Position numbers and translations under genes: made by a program. The notes under the pieces are model-generated. The model was not told the DNA's origin, made no database searches, and worked only from the letters and a program-made list of their open reading frames with translations. A stretch of DNA of 22,935 nt from CAYFUT01 sp964346395 (GTDB taxonomy: Bacteria > Bacillota > Halanaerobiia > Halobacteroidales > Halobacteroidaceae). The stretch covers positions 1-22,935 of the forward strand of contig CAYFUT010000041.1 of NCBI GenBank assembly GCA_964346395.1. Reading direction: 5' to 3'. Within the stretch, counting starts at the first letter, position 1. Each line of letters begins with the position of its first letter. Positions 14,092 through 21,969 of this stretch are shown here, in pieces.

Positions 14092-15174
14092 TCACTCCCA
14101 CTTCCAAAACTTAGCGGCTAGTAAGAAGCTGCCTATTAACCAGCCGGTTAAAACCAGTAAATTAGTAGTCATACTGTAGCGGAGGGGAGTGCCGGACATT
14201 ACATGCCGCAGGGCATCGCCCAGATAAGTTAGGGGTAAGACATTGACCAGCGGCTGAATATAGTCAGGCATCATATTAATAGAAAAGAAAATGCCGGAGA
14301 GGAACATCATCGGGAACTGGACTATCTGAACTATTCCCTGCCCGGCTTTTAAGGTATCAACAAAAGAAATTAGCATATAGCCTAGACTAATAAAAGTAGC
14401 AGCCCCCAGGATAACTATGCCCAATACTTTAATTAGACTGCCGACCACTGTAAAGTCAAACAGAAGATAGGCCAGAGAAATAATAATTAAGGTCTGGACT
14501 AGAGAAATTAATAACCGCAGCAGAATTTCGCTGCTTAACAGTATCTTCCGCGGTAAAGGAGTCACGCCCAGCCCCCTAATAATTTCTTTTTCCCGCAGTT
14601 TGAGGAAATCCAGCGAACCAAATAAACCTAACTGCATTAGTGATAAAGCCAAAATTCCGGGCAGTATATAATCAAAGCTGTCTAGCTGTCGGGCTTGAAC
14701 TGCCTGCTCGTTAACCTGGAGGATTTGTTTCTGGTTTCTAATCTTATTTTCAATTTGAAAGAAAATATTTTCCATAATTAAAGTTATTATTTCTTTAGTC
14801 TGTACCTGGCTGGTGTCATAATAAAGTTCGATTTGTTGTTGGTTCTGTTGAGTGAAATCTTGATAAGTGAGGGCGGGAAAGACTAAAACTGCATCTCTGT
14901 TGCCTGATTGTAGGTCGTTAAGTTCTGATTTTTGGTTGGCTGTATGAACGGTAAAGTTTTTTTGGTTAGTTAACTGTTCTGTAATTTGCTCAGTAATTGG
15001 AGTAGAGTCGGGGGTGACGATACCTAATTTTACACGGAAGTTACTACCGACACCGCCGGAAAAAACCATCCCGAAAACAATAGTAAACAGGACGGGAAAA
15101 GCGAGAGTCCAGAATAGGCCTCCGGTGTCGCGGGTAAACTCTTTAAGCTGGGCAATAAACAGCTGTTTAAACAT
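14092..15174 (-). CDS. ABC-2 type transporter permease
   Basis: The protein has one membrane segment near residues 20-40, a long extracytoplasmic domain (about 45-165, with the Q/N-rich stretch TQQNQQQIELYYDTS), then five membrane segments from about residue 170 to the end. This is the layout of ABC-2 drug and linearmycin-type exporters (Lnr/YfiM-like) and ABC2_membrane_3 proteins. The motif LREKEIIRGLGVTPL between segments and the SGIFFSINMMPDYIQPL re-entrant region are typical. ATG 15174 follows AAGGAG and overlaps the end of the ATPase gene by 8 bases. The single permease probably forms a homodimer. The substrate is unknown; an amphiphilic or antimicrobial compound is likely. Confidence 0.92.
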   Translation of the reverse strand: MFKQLFIAQLKEFTRDTGGLFWTLAFPVLFTIVFGMVFSGGVGSNFRVKLGIVTPDSTPITEQITEQLTNQKNFTVHTANQKSELNDLQSGNRDAVLVFPALTYQDFTQQNQQQIELYYDTSQVQTKEIITLIMENIFFQIENKIRNQKQILQVNEQAVQARQLDSFDYILPGILALSLMQLGLFGSLDFLKLREKEIIRGLGVTPLPRKILLSSEILLRLLISLVQTLIIISLAYLLFDFTVVGSLIKVLGIVILGAATFISLGYMLISFVDTLKAGQGIVQIVQFPMMFLSGIFFSINMMPDYIQPLVNVLPLTYLGDALRHVMSGTPLRYSMTTNLLVLTGWLIGSFLLAAKFWKWE

Positions 15175-16090
15175 TGTCGGCCAACTCCTTTCCGGTTAAC
15201 TTCAAAAACACATCTTCTAAAGTAGGTTTTCTAACGGATAAATTTTTCATGGGATGACCGGTCTCTTCTGCGTAATCTAGTAAATTAGTAATTGTTCCTG
15301 CTACATTAGCGGTAGAAAGTAAGATCTTATCATTGCTGTAGTTAACTTTGGAAGCAAATTGAGCTATTTTTTCCTGCTGGGCCTGATCAAACCCAGGATT
15401 ATTAAATTCCACTGCCTGGGTGGGGAAATGGTCGTCAATTAGCTGTTCCGGCGAACCCTGGGCGATAAGTTGGCCCTGATCGATAATTACTAAATCATCA
15501 CATAACTTTTCGGCCTCTTCCATATAGTGAGTAGTTAAAAAGATAGTAGTGCCGGTTGCTTTTAATTTCTGAATCACTTCCCAGAGCTGGTGCCGGGCGT
15601 GCGGGTCGAGACCGGTAGTTGGTTCATCAAGGAATAAAATATCTCCGTTGCTGATCATAGCTAGAGCTACGGCTAGGCGGTGTTTTTGCCCTCCAGATAA
15701 CTCTTCTACGGAAGTAGCATTTTTTTCTGTTAAGCCAACCTGAGAAATAGCGGTTTCCGGAGCTAGCGGATCAGGATAAAAACTGGCAAATAAATCTGTT
15801 ATTTCCTTTACCGTCAACCGGGGGAATAAAGCGGGTGACTGCAGTTGAACTCCAATCTTAGTCTGTAATTCTTCTAATTCACTAGCCGGATCAAGACCGA
15901 GAATATTTATCTCGCCGCTAGTTTTTTCAGTTAAGCCGACTAAAGTTTCAATGGTGGTTGTTTTACCGGCTCCGTTAGGCCCGAGCATGCCGAAAATGAT
16001 TCCCTCCTGTACTTGAAAGTTAATACCCTGGACAGCTGGTAGAGAGCCGTAGTATTTCTTTAATTCTGTGACCTCAATGACATTTTTCAT
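15167..16090 (-). CDS. ABC transporter ATP-binding protein
   Basis: A 307-residue ATPase of the DrrA/NatA/LnrL drug-export group. Visible motifs are Walker A GPNGAGKT (residues 37-44), Q-loop near LQSPALFPRL, signature ELSGGQKHR, Walker B ILFLDEPTTGLDP and the H-loop TTHYMEEAEKL. The C-terminal part after about residue 220 (ending RKPTLEDVFLKLTG) is the extension typical of this group. ATG 16090 is preceded by AGGAGGC. It lies between the kinase gene (95 bases upstream on the coding strand is within the same operon) and the permease, with which it works in the membrane. Confidence 0.96.
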   Translation of the reverse strand: MKNVIEVTELKKYYGSLPAVQGINFQVQEGIIFGMLGPNGAGKTTTIETLVGLTEKTSGEINILGLDPASELEELQTKIGVQLQSPALFPRLTVKEITDLFASFYPDPLAPETAISQVGLTEKNATSVEELSGGQKHRLAVALAMISNGDILFLDEPTTGLDPHARHQLWEVIQKLKATGTTIFLTTHYMEEAEKLCDDLVIIDQGQLIAQGSPEQLIDDHFPTQAVEFNNPGFDQAQQEKIAQFASKVNYSNDKILLSTANVAGTITNLLDYAEETGHPMKNLSVRKPTLEDVFLKLTGKELADNV

Positions 16091-16117
16091 AGATTGCTGC
16101 CTCCTATCAAATTATTA

Positions 16118-17185
16118 TTAAATTCCTGTTTCATTGCTGTCACCTGCTGTAGTGCAGATAATTGTAGTGCCTTCCTGTGGTTGAGAATTGATTGTCACTT
16201 CACCATTAATGGCAGCTGCTCGTTCTTTTATATTAGCTAGTCCAAATTTGTTTTGCGAATTTACTTCTTCTTGATCAAACCCAATTCCGTCATCAGCAAT
16301 TATTAATTTAATTTTATCAGCTACTTGCAATTTGACTTCTACTTTTTCGGCCTGGGCGTGCTGCACTATATTATGAAGAGCTTCCTGAATAATGCGATAG
16401 AGGTTTAATTTAACCTGTTGGTTAAATTCAACTTCCTGTTGATTAGCATTAAACGTAAGATTCAAATTATACCTTTTTTCGAATAGATTAAGGAGATTAT
16501 TTACTGCCTCCAAAAAACTGCGTTCCTGGAAAGTTAGCGGCTTAAGTTCGTAGATCATTAATCTCATTTCTGTCTGTACTTCTTCAACCATATCCTGCAG
16601 CTGTTCAATAATTTGCGGAGCTTGCTGTGGATTAGTGGTTAAAATCTGTTCTAGGGTTTCTAAATTAAGGCTAATCCCGAATAAATTTTGGGCTACTGAG
16701 TCGTGTAGTTCTCGGGCAATCCGGTTTCTCTCTTCAATAATGGCCAGTTCTTTATTTTTCTGTTCCAATTTAATTTTTGTTTCTTTCTCTTCCAAAAAGG
16801 TAAAGAATAAATTAATCATTGTAGAGGGAATCCCCACGGCTAAGCTAATATACAGCAAATATTCCCGCGATAGAGCTACCAATAAGGAAAAAGTTAAGCC
16901 GGTTAGGTAAAAAATAAGGCAGCTAATAAGATAAACCAGGCTTAGTTTCAGCAGAATATAAGCTCCTGACTGGGGTAATCTTTGGTGGAAAATCAGCTCT
17001 AGTTTTTCATTGGCTAAACCAATGAAGATGCCGACTAAACTGCCAAATATAATATAGGCCAGCCAAGTTTTTATTTCGAAGGTTAGACCGACAGAAGAAA
17101 GCATAAAAGTTAGCGAAATACCAATTCCGATCAGTGCATATTGCTTAATCATTGATTTTAGTTCTGTCCAGTTTTTTTGCAGCAT
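16118..17185 (-). CDS. Membrane sensor histidine kinase, NarL-type (HisKA_3)
   Basis: At least four membrane segments fill the first 130 residues with only short loops, so it is an intramembrane-sensing type kinase. A short coiled coil leads to the dimerisation box with phospho-acceptor H161 (ARELHDSVAQNLFGISL). The ATPase domain shows the N box LYRIIQEALHNIVQHAQA, the G1 motif ADDGIGFD and GLANIKERA. ATG 17185 with AAAGGTG is preferred over GTG 17194, which overlaps the regulator stop codon but has no ribosome binding site of its own. The architecture and neighbours resemble DesK, LiaS or LnrJ, which respond to membrane damage or amphiphilic antibiotics. The signal is inferred, not shown. 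Confidence 0.94.
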   Translation of the reverse strand: MLQKNWTELKSMIKQYALIGIGISLTFMLSSVGLTFEIKTWLAYIIFGSLVGIFIGLANEKLELIFHQRLPQSGAYILLKLSLVYLISCLIFYLTGLTFSLLVALSREYLLYISLAVGIPSTMINLFFTFLEEKETKIKLEQKNKELAIIEERNRIARELHDSVAQNLFGISLNLETLEQILTTNPQQAPQIIEQLQDMVEEVQTEMRLMIYELKPLTFQERSFLEAVNNLLNLFEKRYNLNLTFNANQQEVEFNQQVKLNLYRIIQEALHNIVQHAQAEKVEVKLQVADKIKLIIADDGIGFDQEEVNSQNKFGLANIKERAAAINGEVTINSQPQEGTTIICTTAGDSNETGI

Positions 17186-17190
17186 AAGTA

Positions 17191-17820
17191 TCACCTTTCA
17201 ATTAAATTATTTTCAATTGCTTTAATAGCTGCCTGAGTTCTGTCTTTTACATTTAATTTACGGAGAATATTACTAACATGTGTTTTAACTGTTTTTGTAG
17301 AGATATATAAGGTCTCGCCGATTTCTTTGTTGGACTGCCCTTTGGTTAATTCAGCTAATACTTCCTCTTCTCGATTGGTCAGAGGTTCTGTAGGAGGTTG
17401 TTTATTACTGACTGTATTCATTAGCTTTTTGGAGATGCGGGGATGCAGAGTAGGTTCCCCTTTGTTGGCAGCTATAATTGCTTCCGCTAATTTTTTAGGC
17501 GGTGAATCTTTCATTAAGTAGCTAAGGGCGCCGGCTTCAATAGCAGCTATTACTTCCTGGTCGTCGCAGAAGCTGGATAAGACAACAATTTCTGGGTTAG
17601 GTGTTGTCTCCTGCAATTTACTGATAACTTCGATACCGCTAATGTCAGGCAGCCGAAGATCGACTACTGCTACATCTACTTCTACTTCTGCTATTTCCTT
17701 AACTGCAATTTGTCCTTTATTGGCCTGGCCGATAATTTCTATTTCCTCTTTGGTGGTTAAGAAAGTTTTTAGCCCCTGGAGGACAAAGGGATGATCGTCA
17801 ACTAAGTAAACTTTGATCAT
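17191..17820 (-). CDS. LuxR/NarL-family response regulator
   Basis: The receiver domain (residues 1-120) has the acidic pocket D8/D9, the phospho-acceptor D54 (VVDLRLPDISG), and the conserved switch residues in LSSF and MKDSPP. A LuxR-type helix-turn-helix follows (about 147-205), recognised by LTNREEEVLAELTKGQSNKEI and STKTVKTHVSNILRKLNVK. ATG 17820 follows AGGTGATC. It is the first gene of an operon with the sensor kinase and the ABC exporter, so it most likely activates this operon when the kinase senses the exported or damaging compound. Length 209 is normal. Confidence 0.96.
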   Translation of the reverse strand: MIKVYLVDDHPFVLQGLKTFLTTKEEIEIIGQANKGQIAVKEIAEVEVDVAVVDLRLPDISGIEVISKLQETTPNPEIVVLSSFCDDQEVIAAIEAGALSYLMKDSPPKKLAEAIIAANKGEPTLHPRISKKLMNTVSNKQPPTEPLTNREEEVLAELTKGQSNKEIGETLYISTKTVKTHVSNILRKLNVKDRTQAAIKAIENNLIER

Positions 17821-18013
17821 GATTGATCACCTCGGTTTTTTAAGATTAAGTTTCTCTTTAATTTATATTTCTAGATTGATTAATTAACTTCCTTGCTTTT
17901 TAATTATACAGCAAATTATTTCAAATTGCCTCCGGGAAAAGGCGGAATTAGATTTCCTACTTTTGGAGTAGTTTATTGAAATGTGAAAAATTTCAATCTA
18001 GGTAGATTAAAGT

Positions 18014-18042
18014 TTGACAAAGCTGACCTCTAATGATATCAT
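18014..18042 (+). promoter_or_regulatory. Promoter of the cold-shock protein gene
   Basis: TTGACA (18014-18019), 17-base spacer, TATCAT (18037-18042). This is a nearly ideal vegetative promoter, placing the transcript start near 18049 and leaving a leader of about 44 bases. It also shows that the in-frame ATG at 18033 cannot be used, as it lies upstream of the transcript start. Confidence 0.85.
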
Positions 18043-18092
18043 TTAGATGTGCAAAATTGAGAAAAATCAACATATTTGCGGAGGGATTTAAG

Positions 18093-18404
18093 ATGGTAGC
18101 AGTGAATAATTTAGGTGATGCATTTGCAGAAGCTGGTCTTGTGGATGAAGACGAGGTTGAAGAAGTAGAAACTACTGAGGCCGCTGAACAAGTTAGCGGA
18201 GACAAAATTGCTGGTTCAGTCAAATGGTTTGATACTAAGAAAGGTTATGGGTTTATTGAGCAGGATGATGGTGACGATGTATTTGTTCATTTTTCTGCTA
18301 TTGAGGAAGACGGCTTCAAGGATTTAGAAGAAGGACAGCAGGTTGAGTTCAACGTTGTAGAAACTGAAAAAGGCCTTCAAGCTGAAGACGTTGTTAAGCT
18401 GTAA
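18093..18404 (+). CDS. Cold-shock domain protein with acidic N-terminal extension
   Basis: Residues 38-103 are a complete cold-shock domain (AGSVKWFDTKKGYGFIEQ with RNP1, DDVFVHFSAIEEDG with RNP2), which binds single-stranded RNA or DNA and keeps mRNA unfolded. The usual protein has about 66 residues. Here 37 further residues precede it, of which about one third are Asp or Glu (for example DEDEVEEVE). ATG 18093 follows GGAGGG (18080-18085) and the promoter position excludes the upstream ATG at 18033. The acidic tail might weaken or tune nucleic-acid binding, or be an adaptation to high salt; both are inferences. A strong terminator follows. Confidence 0.92.
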   Translation: MVAVNNLGDAFAEAGLVDEDEVEEVETTEAAEQVSGDKIAGSVKWFDTKKGYGFIEQDDGDDVFVHFSAIEEDGFKDLEEGQQVEFNVVETEKGLQAEDVVKL

Positions 18405-18439
18405 CCTATAAATAGGAATCTGAACTTCGGCTTAACCAT

Positions 18440-18483
18440 AAAGGAGCTTAAGCAGAATTGCTTAAGCTCCTTTATTATTTTTT
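18440..18483 (+). terminator. Terminator of the cold-shock gene
   Basis: AAAGGAGCTTAAGC (18440-18453) and GCTTAAGCTCCTTT (18460-18473), a 14-bp perfect stem with loop AGAATT, then ATTATTTTTTG. Confidence 0.92.
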
Positions 18484-18544
18484 GTTCATAGGTATTAAAG
18501 CAAACCAAATTTTAGTAATTTAAAATAAAGTATATCAGTATTAA

Positions 18545-18645
18545 GTTTGAGGTTAAGCTTGAGGCAACCATTGTAATCATTGGTTTTATAGGTTTCTCAA
18601 ACTTAACCTCATCCTTAAACCAAGTCGCCGTCAGGCGACTTTTTT
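18545..18645. repeat. Dispersed inverted-repeat element, copy C, with terminator module
   Basis: The left arm TGAGGTTAAGCTTGAG (18548-18563) pairs with CTCAAACTTAACCTCA (18596-18611) at 15 of 16 positions. Inside the loop AACCA and TGGTT can also pair (18566-18586). A short spacer leads to AAGTCGCC-GTCA-GGCGACTT and a T-tract. It lies between the cold-shock gene, which already has its own terminator, and the convergent rubrerythrin-like gene. Confidence 0.85.
18622..18645 (+). terminator. Terminator-like hairpin of repeat copy C
   Basis: A perfect 8-bp stem AAGTCGCC/GGCGACTT (18622-18629, 18634-18641) with loop GTCA and six T residues. The stem is identical to that at 7174-7193. Confidence 0.85.
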
Positions 18646-18667
18646 ATCGTTTAGGAACTTATATTTT

Positions 18668-19159
18668 TTAGTCTAACAGTTGGCTTTTTAGGTCTTTTAA
18701 TTGAGTTAAGTGCTTCTTTTCTTCTAAAATCAACTTTTCTAATGCTTCGATAGTTTGTTTATCTTCTTCTACATGAACTAATTCTAAATATAGCAAAAGT
18801 GAATTTTTTTCTGCCTTGATACCAATATTAATTGCTTCTTCAATATCGTTAGCTAGTTTATCAGTAGCTTCCTGAGTTTCCGGAAATACTTTAGAGTCTA
18901 CTAAAGAGTGCAGATAGCCGCTGACTTCTTCATTGTAAAGATAGTTTTGCGACAGGGATTTATCTTCTTTTTCAAATTCATCTAACATATCTTTAAATAA
19001 TTCGTAGTGGTCTTCCTCATCATCTCGCAATTTAGAAAAGATCTCTTTAATTTTCGCTTCCGAATTAGCCTCTACACATCTTTGGTAGAAATCTCGCCCC
19101 TGCTTTTCAATATCCATAGCCATTTTAAAAATTTCTAATGAATTAAATTGAATATCCAT
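18668..19159 (-). CDS. Rubrerythrin/ferritin-like diiron protein
   Basis: A 163-residue four-helix protein of the rubrerythrin-like family. Each half has the metal-binding pattern: E-K-Q-G-R-D-F-Y and DDEEDHYELF in the first, IKAEKNSLLLYLEL and ILEEKKHLTQL in the second. There is no rubredoxin domain (no CxxC pairs), so it is the erythrin-only type, likely acting against peroxide in anaerobes. ATG 19159 is chosen because the in-frame GTG at 19168 overlaps the ribosome binding site AAAGGAG. A good promoter lies 42 bases upstream. Metal content and partner are not evident from sequence. Confidence 0.87.
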   Translation of the reverse strand: MDIQFNSLEIFKMAMDIEKQGRDFYQRCVEANSEAKIKEIFSKLRDDEEDHYELFKDMLDEFEKEDKSLSQNYLYNEEVSGYLHSLVDSKVFPETQEATDKLANDIEEAINIGIKAEKNSLLLYLELVHVEEDKQTIEALEKLILEEKKHLTQLKDLKSQLLD

Positions 19160-19200
19160 AATGCCCACTCCTTTCCTAAAAATGATCAGATATCGTTATT

Positions 19201-19229
19201 ATAATACTAATAATTGGCGCAGATATCAA
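19201..19229 (-). promoter_or_regulatory. Promoter of the rubrerythrin-like gene
   Basis: On the minus strand TTGATA (19229-19224), 17-base spacer, TATTAT (19206-19201). Each hexamer differs at one position from the vegetative consensus. The leader would be about 35 bases. Confidence 0.6.
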
Positions 19230-19261
19230 TTAAAAATTAACGGAAAAAAATTAAACTTTTA

Positions 19262-19292
19262 TGTATAACTCGAGCCAGTACTGCCAATGTTA
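19262..19292 (+). promoter_or_regulatory. Possible forespore-type promoter of sigG
   Basis: TGTATA (19262-19267) fits the -35 of sigma-F/sigma-G promoters (GYATA / TGMATA). After 15 bases the sequence GCCAATGTTA only partly fits the sigma-F -10. The position, 39 bases upstream of the sigG start, is right. Tentative. Confidence 0.3.
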
Positions 19293-19330
19293 ATAATAGA
19301 CATAGAAATAAATGTAAACGAGGTGATAAA

Positions 19331-20125
19331 ATGGAAAGGGTAGAACTGACTGGAGTAGATACGGGAAAGTTGCCTGTATTGTCTAATCAAGAAATGCAGC
19401 GATTATTTAGACAAATGAATAATGGAGATCGAAAAGCCCGGGGAAAAATTATAAATGGTAATTTAAAGTTAGTATTAAGTGTTTTGAAAAAATTTAAAAA
19501 TACTGAATTTCCGGTGGACGATCTGTTTCAAATTGGCTGCATTGGGCTGACCAAAGCAGTAGATAATTTTGATTTAGAGCGCGGGGTTAAATTTTCTACT
19601 TATGCTGTGCCGATGATTATTGGGGAAATCAGGCGTTATATCCGCGATAATAAGGAACTTCGGGTCAGCCGGTCGCTGCGCAAATTGGCTTATCGGGCCT
19701 TACAGATAAAGGATAAACTACAAGAAAAAAATAAAGAAGAACCTACCTTAGAAGAAGTAGCAGCTGAAATGGATGTTCCGCGCGAGAAAATTGTGCGGGC
19801 CCTGGAAGCTACGCGCACCCCTGTTTCGCTATTTAAACCTGTATTTGAAAGTGAAGGAGATAATTTATTGCTGCTTGACCAGCTGGGCGAGGCAGCAGAA
19901 AACAGCTGGATAGAAAAAATTGACTTAAAGCAGGCATTAAAAGAATTACCACCTCGCGAACAGTTAACAATAAAGTTAAAGTTTTACGAAGGGAAAACCC
20001 AAACTGAGATAGCTGATAAAGTGGGAGTTTCGCAAGCTCAAATTTCGCGGATTCAAAATAAAGCACTGCAGAAATTAAAGCAGTCAGTAATAGAGGAGGG
20101 GCAAAAATGCGCCGAGCAGCAATAG
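19331..20125 (+). CDS. sigG: Sporulation sigma factor SigG
   Basis: SigG directs late transcription in the forespore. The N-terminal signature VELTGVDTGKLPVL (residues 4-17) is specific to this sigma factor and separates it from SigF. Region 2 includes DDLFQIGCIGLTKAVDNFD and the -10 recognition segment FSTYAVPMIIGEIRRYIRD. Region 3 has PTLEEVAAEM, and region 4 ends TQTEIADKVGVSQAQISRIQ. The 264 residues are slightly more than usual. ATG 19331 is preceded by GAGGTGAT. In most sporeformers sigG lies downstream of spoIIGA-sigE; here it is followed by spoIIR with a 19-base overlap, so the two are translationally coupled. Confidence 0.96.
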   Translation: MERVELTGVDTGKLPVLSNQEMQRLFRQMNNGDRKARGKIINGNLKLVLSVLKKFKNTEFPVDDLFQIGCIGLTKAVDNFDLERGVKFSTYAVPMIIGEIRRYIRDNKELRVSRSLRKLAYRALQIKDKLQEKNKEEPTLEEVAAEMDVPREKIVRALEATRTPVSLFKPVFESEGDNLLLLDQLGEAAENSWIEKIDLKQALKELPPREQLTIKLKFYEGKTQTEIADKVGVSQAQISRIQNKALQKLKQSVIEEGQKCAEQQ

Positions 20126-20766
20126 TTATTGGAGTGAGTTTTACTTTGATCTGTTTATTTGGAATCTTAACGCGGCAGGCAGTTAAAATTGATCAGGAAC
20201 CGGAAGAGTTAATGCGGCTACATATTACTGCTAATAGCAATTCGCTAGCTGATCAGTATATTAAGCGGAGGGTGCGAAAAACTATATTAGCTTCTAGCCG
20301 GAATTTATTTACTGAAGTAACTAATATAAGTCAAGCTAAAAGAAAGATTGATTCTAATTTACCACAGTTAACTAAAAGAGTGCAACAAAAACTTTATGCT
20401 TTAGGAGTTGATTATAAAGTGCAGTTAAAAGTGAAACAGGCTGAATTTCCGCGGCGGAGCTATGGGAATCTAACTCTCCCCGCTGGCAAATATCAAGCGT
20501 TAAATGTAGTGCTGGGACAAGGAGCAGGAGAAAACTGGTGGTGTGTATTGTTTCCGCCGCTTTGTTTGGTAAATGGGCAGGAATCGCCGCAAAAACAGAG
20601 CAACCAGGAAAAATTAAAATTATCTACCAAGTTAGATGAACCGCAAAAGACAAAGCAGCCTCCGGTTAAGTTTAAGCTTAAATTAACTGAATATTTACAG
20701 GATAACCCCGATATGGCAGAACTGAAAGGGAAATTAGGGAATATATTCTGGTTTGGTTCGCACTAA
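20107..20766 (+). CDS. spoIIR: Stage II sporulation protein R
   Basis: SpoIIR is the forespore-made signal that crosses into the space between the two membranes and triggers SpoIIGA-dependent cleavage of pro-sigma-E in the mother cell. An N-terminal membrane or signal segment (residues 4-24) precedes the conserved LMRLHITANSNSLADQYIKRRV block, the YGNLTLPAGKYQALNVVLG stretch and NWWCVLFPPLC, the family hallmark. A variable Q/K-rich part follows before the C-terminus. ATG 20107 lies within the last codons of sigG, with GGAGGGG inside the sigG coding sequence as ribosome binding site. The length of 219 is normal. Confidence 0.95.
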   Translation: MRRAAIVIGVSFTLICLFGILTRQAVKIDQEPEELMRLHITANSNSLADQYIKRRVRKTILASSRNLFTEVTNISQAKRKIDSNLPQLTKRVQQKLYALGVDYKVQLKVKQAEFPRRSYGNLTLPAGKYQALNVVLGQGAGENWWCVLFPPLCLVNGQESPQKQSNQEKLKLSTKLDEPQKTKQPPVKFKLKLTEYLQDNPDMAELKGKLGNIFWFGSH

Positions 20767-20804
20767 TTAACAGTTACTGCATATAATAATAAAGGGGTGA
20801 AGTA

Positions 20805-21275
20805 ATGGAGAAAGAAGTTTCGCAGGTTAAAGCTAAGATGGAAGAGTTAGTTAGAAAATATAGAAATATTCCCTATAAGCACAATGGCAGATCACTGCGG
20901 GGAGTTGATTGTTTAGGATTGATAATTTTTATTTACCGAGAATTTGGAGTAGAAATTCCCCAGGGGGACGGCAAAGAGATTACAGAAGATTGGTATAAAA
21001 AGGATCCCGAGCGGTACATTCGTAACTTATTGAAGTTAGGAAAAGAGGTTGATTATCAAGAACTACAAGTTTTGGATTTAGTTTATTTTAAATTAGTAAA
21101 AGATATTGTTACTCATTCAGGAGTTATGATTAATAATAATGAATTCATTCATATTCTTCAGGATAAAGATGTAGAGGTCAGTTCTATTGAGCGGCGCTAT
21201 TGGCGGCGTAAATTTGCGGGAGCTAGGCGGTTAATAGAAATAAAGGATAATGATCAAATTGAAGTTATAGTGTAA
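20805..21275 (+). CDS. NlpC/P60-family cysteine peptidase without signal peptide
   Basis: A single NlpC/P60-like domain of 156 residues. The catalytic cysteine is in RGVDCLGLIIFIY (about residue 39), the histidine in VTHSGVMI, and a further polar residue may be in FIHILQDK. Such enzymes cut the D-Glu-diaminopimelate bond of peptidoglycan peptides. It has no signal peptide and no binding module; the closest overall feel is the small phage-type or cytoplasmic NlpC proteins. ATG 20805 follows AAAGGGGTGA. It begins 38 bases after spoIIR and probably belongs to the sporulation operon, where a role in peptidoglycan remodelling or peptide recycling is possible. Confidence 0.85.
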   Translation: MEKEVSQVKAKMEELVRKYRNIPYKHNGRSLRGVDCLGLIIFIYREFGVEIPQGDGKEITEDWYKKDPERYIRNLLKLGKEVDYQELQVLDLVYFKLVKDIVTHSGVMINNNEFIHILQDKDVEVSSIERRYWRRKFAGARRLIEIKDNDQIEVIV

Positions 21276-21356
21276 AAACAGGTTGTATATTTTACAGATC
21301 TGGTTGTGAATTTATTTTGCTTTAATTTGCTTATCCAGGAGATTTGATTTATAATA

Positions 21357-21893
21357 TTGGTAGTAATTGTTATTAATTATCAATTAAAAAAGATTGTTGC
21401 CTTTGCTATGATATTAGGGACGGGGGCTAGCATGCTTTACTTTTTATTATTAATTATTGGTCTTGACCCGTGGTATGATCCCCAGTATTTTATTCCTATT
21501 TCAGGGATGTTGATTGGAAATTCAATGACGGGAATTTCTCTGGGAGTAGAGAGGTTAATAGAAGGGATGAGAGAGAATAAAGCTGAAGTTAGATTAGCTT
21601 TAATGTTAGGAGCTACTCCCAAGCAGGCTAGTCAGCGAATTGTAAATTCTGCTTTTAATGCAGCTATTTTACCGACAATTAATTCCATGATGGGTATGGG
21701 CATTATTTTTCTGCCGGGAATGATGACCGGCCAGATTTTGTCGGGAGTAGCGCCCCTGACGGCAATTGAATATCAGATAGCTATTATGTTGGGGATTTTA
21801 GGCAGTGTTACGTTAACAGTAATTTTACTGGTTTATGGAGGATATCGGACATTTTTCAATCAACGGGCTCAGTTGAGAGAAGACCGATTGTAG
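21357..21893 (+). pseudogene. fetB: N-terminally truncated FetB-type (UPF0014) permease
   Basis: The 178 residues match the C-terminal two thirds of FetB, an ABC permease linked to iron efflux: LDPWYDPQYFIPISGMLIGN, SLGVERLIEGM, LMLGATPKQASQ, INSMMGMGIIFLPGMMTGQI and AIEYQIAIML. Full FetB has about 250 residues with seven membrane segments, and about 70 N-terminal residues with two or three segments are missing. A TGA at 21345-21347 closes the frame just upstream, and no remnant is seen in the 80 bases before. The ribosome binding site AGGAG (21337-21341) is too far from the TTG at 21357; ATA 21351 would be better spaced. No FetA ATPase is present nearby. It is probably non-functional. Confidence 0.7.
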
Positions 21894-21909
21894 AATATAT
21901 TAAACAGAG

Positions 21910-21940
21910 AAGGTTCTGCGTTTACGCAGAACCTTTTTTT
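21910..21940 (+). terminator. Terminator after the truncated permease
   Basis: AAGGTTCTGCG (21910-21920), loop TTTA, CGCAGAACCTT (21925-21935), then a run of seven T residues. An 11-bp perfect stem. Confidence 0.92.
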
Positions 21941-21969
21941 AAGTTTTAAATATGTATGTTTTAGAATTC

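Noticed and set aside
18033..18092. Upstream ATG start for the cold-shock protein
   Set aside because: It lies between the -35 and -10 of a near-ideal promoter and has no ribosome binding site; ATG 18093 has GGAGGG.
19160..19168. GTG start of the rubrerythrin-like gene
   Set aside because: It overlaps its own ribosome binding site; ATG 19159 fits.
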